64,000 nt of DNA from Effrenium voratum (GCA_963377175.1 CAUJNA010003828.1:137001-201000); one strand, 5' to 3'. Shown: positions 25,081-37,377, counted from the first letter of the stretch. A program made the numbers and translations. Notes: generated by a model not told the origin, from the sequence alone.

Positions 25081-25143
25081 CTGGAAATGCTGGAACTTGG
25101 CCCCATAGGTTTGTAGCTGTTGCCGCAGCGCCTGGCCGGCCAT
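25081..25143 (-). CDS. Coiled-coil micro-exon (MAGQALRQQLQTYGAKF)
   Basis: 63 nt, phase 0 at both ends, with acceptor TTCAG|ATG and GC donor TTCCAG|GCGG. Gln/Leu-rich helix. Confidence 0.55.
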
Positions 25144-26374
25144 CTGAAAAAAGAACAACCCAGCAAAAAGGGGTTCCCAACAAAAAATGACAAGCCACCC
25201 ATATTTCCCCTTGAGGGGTGGTTTTAAACAGCACCTCTTGGGTCAATTTCAAGCGAGTTTCTTTTTGGGGTCAGCTCTGGAACGGGCGTCCTGACTCCCT
25301 GACCTCTTGGCAGATTCCAAGCGGACCCCCTTCAAACACAAGGAAAAACATCCACTTCCAAGCTGGAAAAAGGACATGGTTGGAGTTCCGAGTTCGAAGC
25401 ATATGGCTGGGGCTCAAATAAATGTACCAAAATGGCACCTTGGCAAATGGAACCAAAGTCTAAAACCTGCGGTTTGCCCTAGGTCTTTAATTTTGAGCCA
25501 CACCCATATCACAAGCACGGGAACCGCAAAGAACCAGCTGATATTTGAAATGCTCACCTAAAACCTGAAATTGGAGGAGTCCAGGAGTCTCCCAAAATTT
25601 ACGTGAAGAATCAACGAGGCGGCCGCGCTTTCATGGCGACTTGCCATGACTTGCCCTTCTGCCCAATCTCTTCATCGTGGCGAAACCCTGTCCCAAGTGA
25701 ATCTGCCTTCTAATTCGGCTTTCTCCCATTCCAGCCTGCTCTGCACTGGTCAGCTGGTCATTCTCCTTGGTTCTAAATGGTGGCTTGAAGAGACACCACT
25801 CCCAAATAGCTTTGAGAACGCGTCAAAATGCAACCACCCAATCGAACTGAAACAAGAGAACATGCAACAGCCCGGGCAAATCCTCACCCGAATGATTGCA
25901 CGTACATCGTAGCACCAGTTTGAGCGCGTATGAGCCTGTGGGCGGGGTGGTCGCGAGTCGTTGGGGGGGGGGGTCTGCCCCGCCCCACAACATGTGCGGC
26001 GCTTGTGTTCGGTTCAAGGCCAGCATGCAGCACCCGGCCCCAGTGGGCTTTTACTGTACCGTGCATTTTCTTGCTGCGCATAGCTAGGCAGCCAAACCCG
26101 CAGAAATGCTCCCTGCATGCGCATCTTCCTGGAAGCCAACGTATTTACTCTTGATGCATACGCGCACCGTGAACACCTTGTGCGCGATGGACATGGACGA
26201 CCCAATTCAGATTTTCGAGGTCCCCAAATACTTGATTCAGGAGAGAGGCGGTTTTGATTGGCTACAACCGTCACAGCAGTTGCATGCGCTTGGGCAAGTG
26301 TGGCCACTTTTGTCGTTGCACATCTAGCGGAGGCCTGGAAGTGCCGAGCGGGGCATGTTTGCGCTGCGGAGACT

Positions 26375-26518
26375 CTAGCAGATTCCGAAGCATTCTTGCG
26401 GCAGATCTTCTTGCAAGTGAAGAAGTTGGGGGCTTTGACTTCTTGCTGTGAGCATGTTCAGCAAGGCTGAGAATAGCAGTGCGTGGACCCCGTCCGAGAT
26501 GGCACGCTTGTCAGCAGC
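26375..26518 (-). CDS. Possible 47-codon terminal exon
   Basis: Acceptor AAGAG|GCT opens AADKRAISDGVHALLFSALL, continuing NMLTARSQSPQLLHLQEDLP to a TAG. The pattern is amphipathic and lacks repeats. Other frames here are open too, so the reading is moderate. The stop could belong to read-through past an unseen donor. Confidence 0.35.
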   Translation of the reverse strand, partial: AADKRAISDGVHALLFSALLNMLTARSQSPQLLHLQEDLPQECFGIC

Positions 26519-27899
26519 CTCTTGCACCAAGACCGAGGTAAAAATAGTGGTGGAGCCTCTGAATGGGAAAGTTTGGTCAGATCCTCATCGAACATATCAG
26601 CACATTGACCCATTAAAGCACTGCTTACCTTTGTCGCAAACCCAAGGCAGTTTTTGCAGCTGTCAAGTGCAACCGCGGGCACGTGTCCAGCAAGGTTGAG
26701 CGGACTTGGCAAGGAAGCATTTGCTAATTGAAGACTTTGGTGGGTCTGGCCCATGCTTGAAGATTGACTCTTCATAGACCCCAATGACAGCCCAGTGGCC
26801 ATGGGAAAAAAAGGGCATCCAATTTTTTGTTGGTTGACTTTAAAGGGGAACCCTTACCCAACAAAAAAATGAAAAAAGGAAACCCACTGGGCAACCCACT
26901 GACCCCTTGAAGCTGGGCTTGAGACCTGACCCGACTTGTTGGGCCCAAAAAACGGTGGGGTTGGGCAGTTGAGTCGGCACTGGAGCGCTCACGTGTCTCT
27001 ATGCTTCTCGGTTGCGAAATCTTCTCCCCTGCAGAAGAAGTTTAACTATTGGTTTAATGGAAAACCCATTAGTTGGCAAAAAGTTATAACATCCAAGCAA
27101 AATTCGCCAAAGGTTTCTGGGATAGGCCCATAAAACTTGGCTTCGGCATCACACAGGAATTCACGGTTTACATCCTGTCTCACCCGGCCCTCAAGCCTCT
27201 ATCCTTCCTGACATCTTTCTTGTCTCGCTGGCACTCTGAAGTTGGATAATGGGTCCTTAGGGTGTTTCTCTTGTTTCTTTGTTTTTGTTGGGGGGTAGCC
27301 CCTATTTTATGACAACCCCATGTACCTTCGGACAGGCAGGCAGTCGCTGCCAAATGCTGTCAAGTCGCTATCTGCGCTTTTTTCTCGCGGTCTGCCTAGC
27401 AAGCCAAACGCTCTGTGGGCGCTCAAGCAACCAACCAACAGGCCTTCGGATTTGCCAGTGCTTTCTTGATAACCATGCTTTCCCAATACTTTCCCCCCGA
27501 AAGACTGATGGTGGAAAACATCATATAGTCACATTGCAGTTGTTCTTTCAACCAAAGAGGCACCCAGGTCGTTTTGAGTTTCCTTCCCACACAAAAGGGT
27601 TGCACACTTGCCCTTCTTGGAAGACAATCGTCATCTTGGAAAGGGAGACTGTGCGCTTCCGAGTTTGTTCATAGAATCTGTCTCTGAACAGGGTTACCCT
27701 GAAATCCCTGGCAGAGTAAAATCATAGTTCACAAGGGAAACTAAAGAGAACCAGGCCACATGAGTGACAATCAAAACCTGGTATTAAAATGGTCGACCCA
27801 GAACCATTTAAAGAATTAAGAAGCCGCAACTATTTATGGCTGGGACTGTTCCGTACGAACCTTCTTTTACCCGGGTTTTGATTGTGACTCACATGTCTA

Positions 27900-28004
27900 C
27901 AGTGACCCTGGAAAAAAGGGAACCCTTTTTTGGGCTTGAACCATTCTAGTGGGGCAGCCACCAAAAAAACGGGAAAAGAAACAGGGGGGCACTGAACAAC
28001 TGAG
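27900..28004. mobile_element. Family-A MITE, copy 3, left terminus trimmed
   Basis: TCTA duplication at 27896-27899 / 28005-28008. The left terminus lacks about ten bases, so CAGTGACC follows the duplication directly, while the right terminus is complete. Loss of one terminus would immobilise the copy. Confidence 0.8.
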
Positions 28005-28029
28005 TCTACTTTTAAGGACATTTTCCAAA

Positions 28030-28090
28030 GGCTAGGACCATCTGACAGTCTGACCACTCGCTCCGCCTCGAATCTATAGGCACGGGCAGC
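28030..28090 (-). CDS. Possible exon (AARAYRFEAERVVRLSDG)
   Basis: Acceptor ACAGAG|GCT starts a charged helical peptide. It stops shortly before the family-A element at 27900-28004. The donor is unresolved. Confidence 0.3.
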
Positions 28091-28881
28091 CTCTGTGAGC
28101 CTCGGCTTGCCAAAAGGTTTCCAGCGAGGAGTACCAATCATCCTCCGCATATTTCAGGTTCCGTAATTTCAGGTTCCGTAGTTTGACCCGGCTCAAAGTA
28201 CCACATCTCACCCACCGAGAGGGGGCCTGAAAACCCATATCCCGGCACTGCCAGCGTCTGCGCAAACCCTCAGGCAGGCTGGAACCTGTGCTTGGTTTAG
28301 CGGGAGATGGGTTCACACACACACACACACACACACACGAGTGGGGTTGGTTTCTTCGTGTGAGTAGCGGCAGCCCTGGGCGCGCCATGCCTGGTAGCTG
28401 TGCTTGAAGCTATCCAGCTTGGGTGTTGGCAAAGGAGCTTGACTCGTTTCTGAGAAAGAAAAAACAACTTCTTGGAAGCTGGCTTTCTGAGTTGATGGCC
28501 CAAAGAAACTTCAAAGTTGTTCGCCACCAAAATGGTCTTCCCAAAAAGCATAAAGTCCAGGAACTTAGGGTGCGAGGACACCGAGCCCCGGTCTTGTAAG
28601 GCAACAGACGCAACCTTCCGAAAGCCAAAGTTGACCGCAGAATCCACCCGTCCTGGCGGGTGAGAAAAAAATCGGCGCCAAAAATGAGGCCTAGACTTGG
28701 GGACACCCCCAAAAAACTAGCCACTTGCCCTCCAACAAGCGTAGCACGCGTAGCCCATTTGCTTAAGCCCCCTGGAAGACATTAAAAAAAAAAAAAAAAA
28801 TCCAGCAGGGAAATCGATTCCCTTTAAAACCCCAAAGGAAAGTATTCTTAAGCCACTGAAAGGTAGAGGGGACGGTGGAAC

Positions 28882-29168
28882 TAGGTCCTGTAGAGAGGTT
28901 AGAATAAGGGTACCAACTTATTTCTGTAGTCTATTCTAGGGAAACCCTCCCCCAAAAAAGATTGGTCAAAGGGCTGTGGCTCAAAAAAGTGGTACCAAAA
29001 TGGCACCTTGGTACGTGGAACCAAAGACTAAAACCCGCGGTTTGCCCCAGCTCTTTAATTTTGAGCCACACCCAAAGGGCACCAATTGCTGGGGGACCAA
29101 CTTTTCTCTGTACTCCATTTTAGGAGGAAAACCCTCCCCCAAAAAAAGAAACCGGGACACCTAGTTCC
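28882..29168. repeat. Two partial family-B copies flanking a family-H element
   Basis: Partial B copies at 28890-28965 and 29090-29166 bracket an H element at 28966-29072 (ends GGCTCAAAA ... TTTTGAGCC). A second H element is at 25408-25505. The arrangement looks like one B element opened by insertion of H, though the B parts do not join cleanly. Confidence 0.5.
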
Positions 29169-29293
29169 GTTTGGAAACCCCACAAACCCTCCCCCAAAAA
29201 AGATTCGGTGAGAAAGTTGGCATCAAGTTTTGGGGGAGCTCTGGAAGAACTCCCCTCAGGGCCGGGCTTCTGCTCGAAGGATTTGAGATCCAC

Positions 29294-29333
29294 CTCCCGG
29301 CTCTGCTGCTGCTGGGCCAAGTCCTTCTCTCGC
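29294..29333 (-). CDS. Coiled-coil micro-exon (REKDLAQQQQSRE)
   Basis: 40 nt with acceptor CCCGAG|G and GT donor CGGGAG|GTGG. The frame continues past the donor (VDLKSFEQKPGPEG), so a longer version is possible. Gln-rich helix. Confidence 0.5.
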
Positions 29334-29916
29334 CTCGGGATGCCCCGAACAAATCCGCCCCAAAAAAGCTGGGGGCGTTTGACTTATTCTCTAACCGGGG
29401 GGTTGGAGCTGAAGTTTTGACAAAAAACGACATGTCCAAAGATTGCATAGGAAAAAGCAAGCTTGGGCTTGAAGTGATGCTTGCTTCGGCAAAGGAAGCA
29501 GCCGCAGCCCTACCCGGGCTAAAGCCAGGGTATCTCATTGAGAAGCAGCCCAAACAAATCAACATGGGTGATCAGTCCTGATAATTGGGGGGTGTTTCCC
29601 GTTTTACGGGATGTGGGTTTCCAAACACCCCTGTGGATGGTCGCGAATTCCGTTTCCGCCAAAGAAACGACGGCTGATACCATTAATGGTATTTACGTTG
29701 GGGAATCAACTCACTCCGTTGGGTTTCTGAACAGTGCGACATGGATTTCGTCCACAGCATGATTTCGCAGAATTTTCTCCGGGCTTCATGTTGACCCCAT
29801 ATTAATAAGCCCCAGTGGGCCCCAGTTCTTTGTTTAGTGGGGCATCACTTTTGGAGGCGAACACCCTCATATTGACAAACTGGGCCTTATCAATATGTGG
29901 TCAACATTACAAGGCT

Positions 29917-29973
29917 CTGAGAGCCCCGCGCGTCGTACTTCTCGAAGAAGACTTTGAACTTCGTTCGGAGGAC
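29917..29973 (-). CDS. Exon VLRTKFKVFFEKYDARGSQ, EF-hand-like
   Basis: Acceptor TTGCAG|GTC starts VLRTKFKVFFEKYDARGSQ. The FFEKYDARGS string resembles the start of an EF-hand loop (F..YD..GSG), but too little is present to call calcium binding. The donor is not fixed. The plus strand is also open (VVLLEEDFELRSEDL); the AG|G acceptor favours minus. Confidence 0.35.
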
Positions 29974-30468
29974 CTGCAACGCTCGGGCCCGACACCGGAA
30001 GGGAGGGCCTCAGGTTTCAAGGGAGATGTAAATAAATAAATAAATATATATATATATAAATATATATATATATGTATAATATAATGGTCTAAAAATGAAA
30101 CTGAGGTTGTGGGGCGCTATTAAACGAAATTAGGTCATGATCAGAGGACAAACATGTGTGTATTTGTTTATCCCACCATGTCAGGGCTTTTTTGGACATG
30201 GCCATGTTGGGTCAACGCCGAATCTCACGGAGGGCACTCACTGGCTGCAGAAATGGAAGCCATGGCTTCAGCCAACACTGCGCACACATTCCACACAACT
30301 GCCTCACTGAACATCACCGTCTTACCAACATGGAAGCGGGCCTTTTCCAAATCAGGTTTTTTTAAACACCTTTCTGTCTTCCGTTGGAGGGTAGGTCCCC
30401 CCCAAGGTATGGGATCTGTGCACTAACCGTCGTTGGTGAGAGGCTTCCAGGCATGCACTGCACTGCGC

Positions 30469-30504
30469 CTCGTTCTCCAGCGCGAGGCGAGACCGCTCGC
30501 TTGC
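30469..30504 (-). CDS. Coiled-coil micro-exon (ASERSRLALENE)
   Basis: 36 nt with acceptor GCTAG|GCA directly after an in-frame stop and GC donor AACGAG|GCGC; phase 0 at both ends. The frame stays open for about 12 more codons past the donor (AQCSACLEASHQ). Confidence 0.45.
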
Positions 30505-31178
30505 CTAGCGCGCTAGGCTCTGGAAACGTCCTGGTCACTCCGTTTTGCCTTCACAACCCTTGGTGTGGTCGCAAAAACTGACTGGTGTTTGCAATCTCCT
30601 ACCAAGAATGAACAGAACCAAACAACCAAACAACTTTCTCGGTTGCACTGAAACTCCTCCCCAGCTTAGCCACTGTGTGGTCCATACGTATCATGGACGC
30701 TACTCTATCTGAGTATCCACCCGGAGCTAAGATTCGATGACTCGCATGGTCTTCACAGTGGTCTATCGCTATAGCTGTGTTTCGATAGACGAAATCCTCC
30801 CTTGTCCAGTTGATTTAGACAAACCAAACCCTCCGTGGCCAAGCCCGAGCACTTTGACATGCCTCAAAGAAAAGGTACCCAAACAAAACCATTTCCAGCC
30901 AGTGAGAAAATACAGATACACGAGGGTGAGACCAGTCAAGAGCACACCAGTCAAGACCACACTGCGCCACACAAACCGATCGCTTACAACCTCTCACAAC
31001 GACTTGATTCTAGTGTCTTACTTTTCGGGGGCAAAGAACAAGCAATGCCAACGCATTTCAAAACCCTGTGAAACTTGCAAAAGGGACTCACACACAGGGT
31101 TGAAGCATCTGTGTGTGGCACATGTGTCATGAGTCATGAGTCAGGGGCATGTCTTGGCGGCTGCGCGGACACCCTCGC

Positions 31179-31238
31179 CTGCTGATCCATTTTCTTCTTG
31201 ACATCGGCGATGGTTTGCTGGAACTCATCCGCAAGGTC
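31179..31238 (-). CDS. Coiled-coil micro-exon (DLADEFQQTIADVKKKMDQQ)
   Basis: Exactly 60 nt, phase 0 at both ends, with acceptor GTGAAG|GAC and GC donor CAGCAG|GCGA. One of the clearest heptad patterns in the window. Confidence 0.55.
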
Positions 31239-31891
31239 CTTCACATCCGGAGAGCAGGTCGGAATGCGGCGACCGCAACCCTACAGAAGCACCTGCTCTT
31301 GGCGCAACTTGGGGCTGCATGCGTGACAGAAGAAGCCCTTGTGGGTGTCGCACCCTACAGAAGAGCTGGGGATACGCAGGTTTTAGTCAGTGTCCATCTG
31401 CCAGGGTGCCATTTTGGGAACCAGTTCGTGAGCCACAGCCTTCGCATTTCTGCTGCTACAGCAATGCAACAGAGCTCTTCCTACCAGCGAAATGCTTCAA
31501 GCAGCGCCGCTACCTGCGAATCACAGGAAGACATTCGAAAGCACAGCAGTTTATTTTCGCACCCAAAACTTCCAAGGTGCCCTTGACATTCGCTGCCAAC
31601 ATTTATCATATTTATTCTGACATGTCGAAAGACCAAGGCATAGAAACGGCTCGCGTTTTTTTCCGCGACAAGGATGCAGTTTGTCCCAACAGAACAGCAC
31701 CAAACAGACGCACTGCAGGGTCCCCTGCATGGGGCTTTCCCGATCACGACCCTTGGCATGGGCTTGCAGAAAAAGACCGGATTCGGTTTTCTACTGCGTA
31801 AAAATGAACAGCACCAAGAAACACATTTTTTGCAGCCCCCTCAAAATGAGCAGAGCAACACACAAAAATAAAACAAACTTGATTCAATAAC

Positions 31892-32161
31892 AGTGAAGCG
31901 AATTATCTGCGTCTTTCCAAATTGTGCGTCGGACATATCTCCGGTCTCCTGCCGCCTCTGCCGCTCTGCTTCAGTGAGCTGCCTCCGGGCCACGATGGAC
32001 TTTTGGTCACCCGACAATGAGCTTGCCTCCAACAATCGATAGCTGCCGATTCGTCGCGGCTTGTCGCGTCCATTGTTGGAGGTTACTTTCTCAGACTCCG
32101 CAGTTGACATGTAGGGTTGTCTCATAGGGTAAACATTCGCTTCGGTAATCCTTTCGTTCCC
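31892..32161 (-). CDS. 90-codon exon, polar and Arg/Ser-rich
   Basis: The longest open exon of the chain: acceptor TTCCAG|GGGAAC and possible GT donor TTCACT|GTTA, phase 0 at both ends. It reads GNERITEANVYPMRQ, then NNGRDKPRRIGSYRLLEASS, then ARRQLTEAERQRRQ. It looks disordered in the first part and helical at the end. Phase fits the next exon at 31238. Confidence 0.55.
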
Positions 32162-32333
32162 CTGGAACACCGCTTCAAAAAGGGCACCAAAAAAGGATTA
32201 AACAAAAAAACATGTTCGTGATGCCCGATATCAACAGGTATCAGAACCAAAGAAAGCATGCAGTCCCGGAGCGCACCGAACATCTATGCGGTGCGATCGC
32301 CGTCAAGTACAGCAACCTCTGAGCTGAACAGGA

Positions 32334-33274
32334 CTCAGTTGTTCAGCGACCCTGGGAAAAAAGGGAACCCTTTTGGCACATGGCGGGTTCCCCGATCGGC
32401 TGCGCGGGTGAGTGGGGCATGCCGCCCCACCACCAGTAACGGAGGCCCTCAGGGCCGTGACACTACAAAGCTCCTCGGAGAGGCCGGGTGAGCAGGCCCA
32501 CCGGCGCGCTGTACAACAAGGCAAGCCGGGCAAGACCCCGGCAGCACACCAAGAAAGGGGGAAGGCACAAAACTGCTGTACAAGCGTAGGGCCCGAAGTT
32601 GGACAAACAAGCCCAAGGAAGTCGGGACCTCCGGAGCCATGATATGAAAAGCCCCATGAGGTAGCAGCCACTCACAGCAGGGGGCATGTATCCACCATGC
32701 TGCGGACTTCTGAAAGCTATAAAGACCCAAGGGCACGATGGGCAAGGCAGCCCGCATCACCACCGCCGAAGAAGCCCAAGGTGACAAAGGGCACAACCCA
32801 CACTCAGGTAGACCCGCCCAGAGAAGCTGATGCAGAGCGTGAAGAGAACGAGGCATCAAAGGGGCCGAAGGCGCGCAACGAAGAGGGCCAGCAATACCTT
32901 CACCCCGTAAGAAAGAGGGGTGTCTCGAGGCTGGGACTGACCCAAAGGCCAGGATGCCTCACGGGTGAAGCGGACCGGCAACAAATGCGTCACCAAGCGG
33001 ATAAGCTCCCCGAAGACGACACATCACAAACACGGCGAATGAAGAGGGTGACCAGGGGGTGCACGAGGAGCAGGTTGAAGACAGAGCTGCCAGCTATGGC
33101 TTTTTGGACGCAGGACCGGACAGCGGAGTCCCAGCCCTGCCCCGGGGGCTCAGCTCCCTGAGCCGAGGGGTGCTTGAACCCGGACGGCTAAAAGGGAACC
33201 CTTTTTTGGGAAGACCATTTTAGTGGGGCAGCCACCAAAAAAAAAGGGAACAAGGGGGCCACTGAACAACTGAG
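32334..33274. mobile_element. Family-A MITE, copy 4, split by an 815-bp insertion
   Basis: The left part (32334-32374) and right part (33190-33274) together make one complete family-A element. Both outer edges carry the same AGGA duplication (32330-32333 / 33275-33278), which proves they were once contiguous. Confidence 0.85.
32375..33189 (+). mobile_element. 815-bp insertion with 16-bp target duplication
   Basis: The insert sits between two copies of AAAAGGGAACCCTTTT (32359-32374 and 33190-33205) that come from the interior of the host MITE. A 16-bp duplication suits target-primed reverse transcription (LINE/SINE or retrocopy) rather than a cut-and-paste element. The insert has no inverted ends and no poly-A tail. 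It is GC-rich and has a 154-codon plus frame at 32697-33161 rich in Lys, Arg and Glu (RWARQPASPPPKKPKVTKGT), which could be part of an ORF1. Orientation is assumed from that frame. Confidence 0.7.
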
Positions 33275-34035
33275 AGGAACGTATTGCAATCTCTCAACAT
33301 CACTCTGCATTGCAACATGTTTGTTGTCCATTCTGATGATTTGGGACTGGCAGAATCATGCAAGAGATCTGCCAAATTGCATCCATGCAGCTATGGGAAG
33401 GTCCACATCCTAAGGAATGTCCGATGACTCAATTGAACTTGAGTTGTTTTCCAGACAATCTGCTGAAAAGCACCCTCAATTTTCACGCAAGAAGCCGGTC
33501 GCCTCAAAAAGAAAGGGTGCTCTCCTTCTGGCAGGCTCCCCAAATAGAAAACACACGCAGCTCAGAAATGCGAAAAATTGCCCATTCATCCCGGGCCCAA
33601 TTTGGTTCGGCCAAGTCAACCATGCACAATGAAGATCGGGGTTAGGCGGAATGTTCCCAACATATACTTGCAAAAGGAACTGGAGGTTCAAGTCTCCAAA
33701 CGACTAATCAGCAATTAACCCGACCCTCCCCCACAAAATGTGTACGTCTGAATAAAGGGAACCTGCAAATCGCAGACTTCGCCATGCTCTTTATGGCAGA
33801 CATAAACCCACAAATCAAAGGGTCCGCCAAAAGGCTGGGCCAGAGTTGCCGGACCCCCGCATGCAACTGTGGAAAGGGACAAGGAAAAACAAAAAGCCAA
33901 AAGTTGAACAGTTGCAAACATTGGCAGCTGAAGAGGCCAAAACACATGCACAACTTGGAAGTTACAACACAAACAACAAAAGCTGAGTCTGGCAAGCTGT
34001 GATCTCTCCAATTGCGGGGGCACGTCAGTTGCCTC

Positions 34036-34089
34036 CTTTCCTCATTCAGCGTGGCGGTCTGCTGCTGAAGCTGGCCTCGACGGTCGAAG
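34036..34089 (-). CDS. Coiled-coil micro-exon (FDRRGQLQQQTATLNEE)
   Basis: 54 nt with acceptor TTGAG|C and GA donor GAAAG|GAGG. Enters and leaves in phase 2. Gln/Glu-rich heptad pattern. Confidence 0.5.
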
Positions 34090-34134
34090 CTCAAAACGCC
34101 TACTACCCGCTTTTCAACGGAGGACAGGGGGATT

Positions 34135-34244
34135 CCTAGTCCTCCAGTAGAGAGGTTAGAATAAGGGTACCCGATTCTTTTCTGTAGTCTATTTTAGTAC
34201 GGGAACCTTCCCCCAAAAAAGGGTGAAAGGGCACTACTGGTGGT
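34135..34244. mobile_element. Family-B copy
   Basis: Starts CTAGTCCTCCAGTAGAG and ends CACTACTGGTGGTCATG; same core as the other copies. No clear duplication. Confidence 0.7.
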
Positions 34245-34729
34245 CATGCACCCCGAAAACATGGAATTTGGACAACCACAGTGAAGTTCATACTACATAC
34301 AAATGGTGTCCGCGTTCGAGTCTTGGACTTTTTTGGAAGAGTCTTGGCGTCGCTGGCAAACTCCTTCGCAGGCACACTTGGGAAATTCAGGTTCCCTTGT
34401 TCCTTGCTGGCTGTGGGAAGCGCCAGAGGCTCATGTTGCCGCTTCATGCCAAATGTGCTTTGCCCAGGCCTCGCCTCTTCACATCTATTTCGGAACGAAC
34501 CAACATTTGTGATGGCAGTAGCTCCATCGACGGTGTCATTGCTCTGATCGAGGGTTAGGTATTCCGTCCCTTTTTTGTTGCCCCGCGCTCGCTGGGAGAG
34601 ACGCAAGACCGCAGGCTATGACCCCCTACAACGAGCTTTGACCATGGCACGCATTGGGATGTGTCACCAGAACCCTTGTCAAGTGGCTGATCCATGGTTG
34701 GGGACGACCCTGTTCACTAGCTTGCCAAA

Positions 34730-35172
34730 GAGATAGAGGGAATGAGAAAAACAACAAGAAGAAAGATAGAGAGAGCGAGATAGGGAGCAAGAACGAAAGA
34801 GATAAGGAAATCATTAACATACAAATAAACTAATGATGAGTGTCTAAATCAAACAATTACGCTAAATACGTACACGAGTACATGAATAAAACAAGTCAAA
34901 CTATACACAAAAGAAGGTCAACCATAAATGAATAAATACAGAAATAACAACACAAAGAAAGCGATATTTCAATGAAGAACTGAAACAATAAAGAACACAA
35001 CAACGCAAGCAAGAAAGACGTACATAAAGAAAGAAATAAAGAAAGAACAAAAGAAAGAACAGAAATCAATAACAGAAAGAACAAAACAAATAAGGAAAGA
35101 AGGAAGGAAGGAAAGAAAGACAGAAATAAATAAAGAAAGAAGGAAAGAAGGAAAGCAAGAGAGAGAGATACA
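34730..35172. repeat. Purine-rich GAAA/GAGA tract
   Basis: About 440 bp where nearly all bases on this strand are A or G, with GAAA and GGAA units. No gene seen. Confidence 0.85.
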
Positions 35173-36109
35173 CCCTTTGCTGAGCAATGCCTAGGCTATC
35201 GAATGAGCCAGTGTTGTTTTTGTTGTCTGACCGAATGACGAGGCACCGCCAGTTGCTAGTGGCAATTTGGGTGTACCACAGGCTGCTAGATTAGAACTTT
35301 TGTCTGCCTGTCTTGTGTTTGGCTGCGGCTTCAGAATCGTGCAAGACACGGGCTTATCCCGGTTGCTTGGCAACTGCTCGTCTGGGGCACTTCTGAAAGG
35401 CCGAAGACTGACAATGAGTACCCTCCCATGGACATGAGGCGCCGCATGGACATGAGGCGACACCACTGCACAGGAAACATGGAATCGGAACAGCGCCCAA
35501 TGGGGGGGGGGGATGGCTCATGCTTTGGCTTCTTTTCGGGTCCCTTGACTGGTGAAACTGCAGGGCTAGCCAAACCTTTGATCATGCGCCTGCTCGAAAC
35601 CTGAACCCTGGGTTCCGTGAAAAACACAAAAAAACATTGCGAGTCCTCGCATTGGACATCATATGTACGGATGGACCAATTCCGGGAGTTGGAAGGGATG
35701 AAACTTTATGAATACTAAAATGCTCTCTTCCTCAGTTGATGGGTCAACAAAAAGGCAGCACTTGTTGTTTGCGACTAAAATGGTCTTCCCGAAAGCGTTA
35801 AGTCCAGGAACTCAGGGAGTGAGAATATGTGAGAATAAGCTACCAACTTTTGCCGATTGGAGTGGAATTTGTCCATACAAATACTACTCGTTGGGCTGTA
35901 TTTGGTTACAGCTTAAACCAAGCCTCAATTCGCAGGGTTGCAAACTTGGGTCTCAAAATTAGGGGGATCCCCAAAGGAGACTTCGGCTTTCCTTTTGGCT
36001 TCCCTCAAAAAAGACAAAAAGGGATTCCCACCAAACAAATGGACACACACCCTTGGGCGCGGATGGTTGGGCTGTGCCACGCGCAAAAGAGCCGCAAATT
36101 TTCTTTTAG

Positions 36110-36169
36110 GCCGCGGCGAAAGAGCGACTCCAGCTTTGACTTGGTGGCCAAGGACTTGGAAAGTTCCGC
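36110..36169 (-). CDS. Coiled-coil micro-exon (AELSKSLATKSKLESLF)
   Basis: Acceptor GATGAG|GCG starts AELSKSLATKSKLESLFRR. The frame continues for about 15 more codons (GLKENLRLF), so the right edge is approximate. Helical, basic peptide. Confidence 0.45.
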
Positions 36170-36242
36170 CTCATCGATTCGTGTGTACAGGGTGGTTGAT
36201 CACTCGTGGTTGATCCCCACTTTTGCTAGGGCCTCCAGATTT

Positions 36243-36344
36243 AAGAGGTTAGAATAAGGGTACCCAATTTTTTCTCAGTCTATTTTAGCAGGGGAACCCT
36301 CCCCCAAAAAAGGGTAAAAGGACACTACTGGGGGACTTGGTTTG
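36243..36344. mobile_element. Family-B copy, left end eroded
   Basis: Contains GAATAAGGGTACCCAATT and ends CACTACTGGGGGACTTGG. Confidence 0.65.
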
Positions 36345-37377
36345 TGATACCAGGCAATCTCCGCCTTCAAAATGGGGGGCTAGTCAGTGGGAAGCCCTTT
36401 CTGTTGTATAACAGAAGTGGCCATTTTCCTGCGTGTGTATGTCTGTGTCTGCGTGGGTGTTTTATGAGGATACCCTGCCAGCTTGGTTTGAGTGGGTATC
36501 TAGATTTAAGTAGCCCACCAAGGGACACGAAAAGGACAACCACCGTTTTGAGAAGGGGGGATCCAAATTCCTATTTTGACACATACCCATTCACCCCTTG
36601 TTGAAACATGCCAAAGCAGCCCCCCCCCACAAAAAGGGATATTGGATTTACCAAATAGATGTTTTTTTCAGGATGCAACTCAACCGGTTTGATCCCTGGT
36701 TTAAACTACAAAACTCTTTAAACTGAGCGAGCGGCCTTGCTTGAATTGAGTTTGCCTCATGTTTGCAAATCCTACCGGGAGCTTGTGTTTTTTGAGGGTA
36801 CGCTGAAATCAGCCACCTGTTGTCACAAATGCCCAGTAACGACCACCGACTTGTGTTTCCCTATTGCAACATGTGCATGACGTCAATGTCATCACCTTTT
36901 CCTTACTTACCAAGCAGGTGTGTCTTCTTTAGGGGACCCCTGCAACATGCTGGGTGTCCTCTTGGTCATCCTTTAGAACACAAAACCAAACAACAAAACA
37001 TGTACCCTCAACAAAAACACACACACACACACACACACATCCAAAGAAAGCTCAAATCAACTGAGCACTCCGAACTCTTGGTGGCAAGGATCTTGACTCA
37101 GGAGGTGCGACACATGCGAAGGCATCGTCCCAAAGAAATCTGCAGTTCGAGCCACACCAACCTTGGGCAAGCTTGCAAAAAAAGGGCTATGTGCCCCCTA
37201 TTCTGGATTCGCACTGCCAGTACATTGCCTCTTGTCAAACACGAACGGGTGAGAGCATCTGATTGCACCTATGCATTCCAATTGCCACAACGCCTGGCAG
37301 GCATATTACCAGTTACCACCCAAAAAAAAAAAAACATTGTCACCGCCTAAAAAGATGCACATTTACAACCTGTTCAC

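Noticed and set aside
28966..29072. Relict spliced-leader sequence (GGCTCAAAA, TTTTGAGCC)
   Set aside because: The words form inverted ends of a family-H element, and the conserved CCGTAGCCATTTTGGCTCAAG-type leader is absent.
34896..35187. Hydrophobic minus frames that look like membrane segments
   Set aside because: They are complements of the GAAA-rich tract (Ser-Phe-Leu runs), not real transmembrane helices.
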